Of a DNA stretch of 21,726 nucleotides, positions 21,042 to 21,726 are shown one piece after another. The DNA lies in assembly GCA_000437495.1 (NCBI GenBank), contig FR897881.1, positions 14,677 to 36,402 on the forward strand. Direction: 5' to 3'. The notes below the pieces were generated by a model. The model worked only from the letters and a program-made list of their open reading frames with translations, was not told the DNA's origin and made no database searches. This stretch comes from Prevotella sp. CAG:485. Lineage in GTDB: Bacteria; Bacteroidota; Bacteroidia; Bacteroidales; Muribaculaceae. Position 1 is the stretch's first letter. Every line of letters begins with the position of its first letter. The position numbers were made by a program, and so were the translations under genes.

Positions 21042-21589
21042 TGACCGGACCCATATACACCGATGCCGTGCCAGACGGCGCCACCCTGCTTCAACAACAA
21101 GCCCTGCAACGCCTGCTCAACCTGGGCATCCACTTCCGCGTGGCCTGCTGCGACGCCGCCGTCACCATCGACGACTGCCGGGCCGTGGGCCGCGACCTCG
21201 GCGTGACGCTGATAAAAAACCTGCTGGTGAGCAACCGCCAGAAGACACGCTTACATCTGGTGACCATGCCCGGCGACAAACCCTTCGTGACACGGGCCTT
21301 CACCGCCGGACGCGGCGTCAGCCGCGTGTCGTTCGTCAGCCCCGACACCCTGATGCAGATACTCGCGACACCCGTGGGGGGCGTAGGGCCCCTCTCTCTG
21401 CTCCACGATGCCGACAACACAGTTGAAATGGTGGTAGACACCGACCTCAACCCCGACAGCCAAGTGGCTGTGCCCGTCTTGTCACCCTCTATGTACGCCG
21501 CCGTTCGCTTACGCGACCTTACCGAAATCTTTCTCCCCGACACCGGCCATGAGCCCGTGTTCATAACAATGGAGAATCCCGCCGACTGA
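21041..21589 (+). CDS. YbaK/ProX-type prolyl-tRNA editing deacylase
   Basis: This 182-residue protein belongs to the YbaK/aminoacyl-tRNA deacylase fold, closest to the free-standing PrdX/ProXp-ala type that removes alanine from tRNA-Pro. Key features are LGVTLIKNLLVSN (K59 is the likely catalytic lysine), KTRLHLVTMPGDK (68-80), the substrate-loop segment PVGGVGPLSLLHD (111-123) and VEMVVDTDL (128-136). I start it at ATG 21041, which overlaps the GH31 stop (TAATG); the longer frame starting at 20960 lies inside the GH31 gene and adds residues unlike the family. Translational coupling to a sugar hydrolase is odd and may only reflect gene packing. Confidence 0.88.
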   Translation: MTGPIYTDAVPDGATLLQQQALQRLLNLGIHFRVACCDAAVTIDDCRAVGRDLGVTLIKNLLVSNRQKTRLHLVTMPGDKPFVTRAFTAGRGVSRVSFVSPDTLMQILATPVGGVGPLSLLHDADNTVEMVVDTDLNPDSQVAVPVLSPSMYAAVRLRDLTEIFLPDTGHEPVFITMENPAD

Positions 21590-21636
21590 CAACCCACCAT
21601 CCCTAAACAATTTCGAATTAATCAACATCTGTACCT

Positions 21637-21726
21637 ATGCAATCCAATTTTATACTAAAAATACTTGCCGCTTCAGCCATAATAGCGCTCACCGGAGGCA
21701 TGGCAGCCGCCAATGCCGCGCCTGCC
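21637..21726 (+). CDS. Exported protein, N-terminal 30 residues only
   Basis: ATG 21637 begins a frame that runs off the right edge. The visible residues form a signal peptide (MQSNFILKILAASAIIALTGG, cleavage likely after ANA). No mature sequence is visible, so the family cannot be named. It lies 47 nt after the deacylase on the same strand, with no recognisable promoter between. Confidence 0.65.
   Translation, partial: MQSNFILKILAASAIIALTGGMAAANAAPA

Overview
The window is about 21.7 kb of moderately GC-rich DNA that reads as a chromosome of the order Bacteroidales (Bacteroidota). Three things support this. Several intergenic regions carry the Bacteroidales promoter signature (TTTG, then TAnnTTTG about 19-20 nt downstream). 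One lipoprotein has an S-D-D-D-D surface-export signal directly after its lipid-anchored cysteine. Type IX secretion (T9SS) genes are present. I cannot fix the family; a gut Muribaculaceae- or Prevotella-like lineage is possible. Almost all of the window is ordinary coding DNA. I see no rRNA, tRNA, CRISPR array, insertion sequence or phage gene.

Left part (1-10283, all on the minus strand, tightly packed). In order of transcription: a ~1000-residue exported TPR protein; an outer-membrane beta-barrel whose start overlaps the TPR stop; an unrecognised 176-residue protein; a very large TPR lipoprotein that I identify as the T9SS component PorW/SprE; the response regulator/PglZ phosphodiesterase PorX, 3 nt later; and the start of a Sel1-repeat exported protein whose ATG overlaps the porX stop. 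PorX and PorW act together in T9SS function and regulation in Porphyromonas and Flavobacterium, so their adjacency here is informative.

Middle (10284-14694). A 323-nt gap holds a strong terminator, a promoter whose -33 box lies in the terminator T-tract, and a repeat- and hairpin-rich leader for the TPR gene. Next come a surface lipoprotein and tyrS (minus strand, one operon). Back-to-back promoters separate tyrS from a divergent Rel/SpoT homologue. That protein keeps every hydrolase residue but appears to have lost the synthetase aspartate.

Right part (14724-21726). A secreted protein of unknown body ends in a T9SS-type sorting domain, a plausible cargo for the PorX/PorW system. Next are birA and tsaE (minus strand), a divergent carboxynorspermidine-synthase/saccharopine-dehydrogenase-like gene, then an exported GH31 alpha-glucosidase translationally coupled to a prolyl-tRNA editing-type deacylase, and the first 30 codons of another exported protein.

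The least explained features are three tandem arrays with a 9-nt period but different unit sequences, each at the 3' end of a minus-strand gene. One is translated as the (Ser-Tyr-Asn/Lys)6 tail of PorW. One contains the stop codon of the surface lipoprotein. The third begins 21 nt after the stop of the 176-residue gene. The structured leader of the TPR gene is the second most unusual feature.
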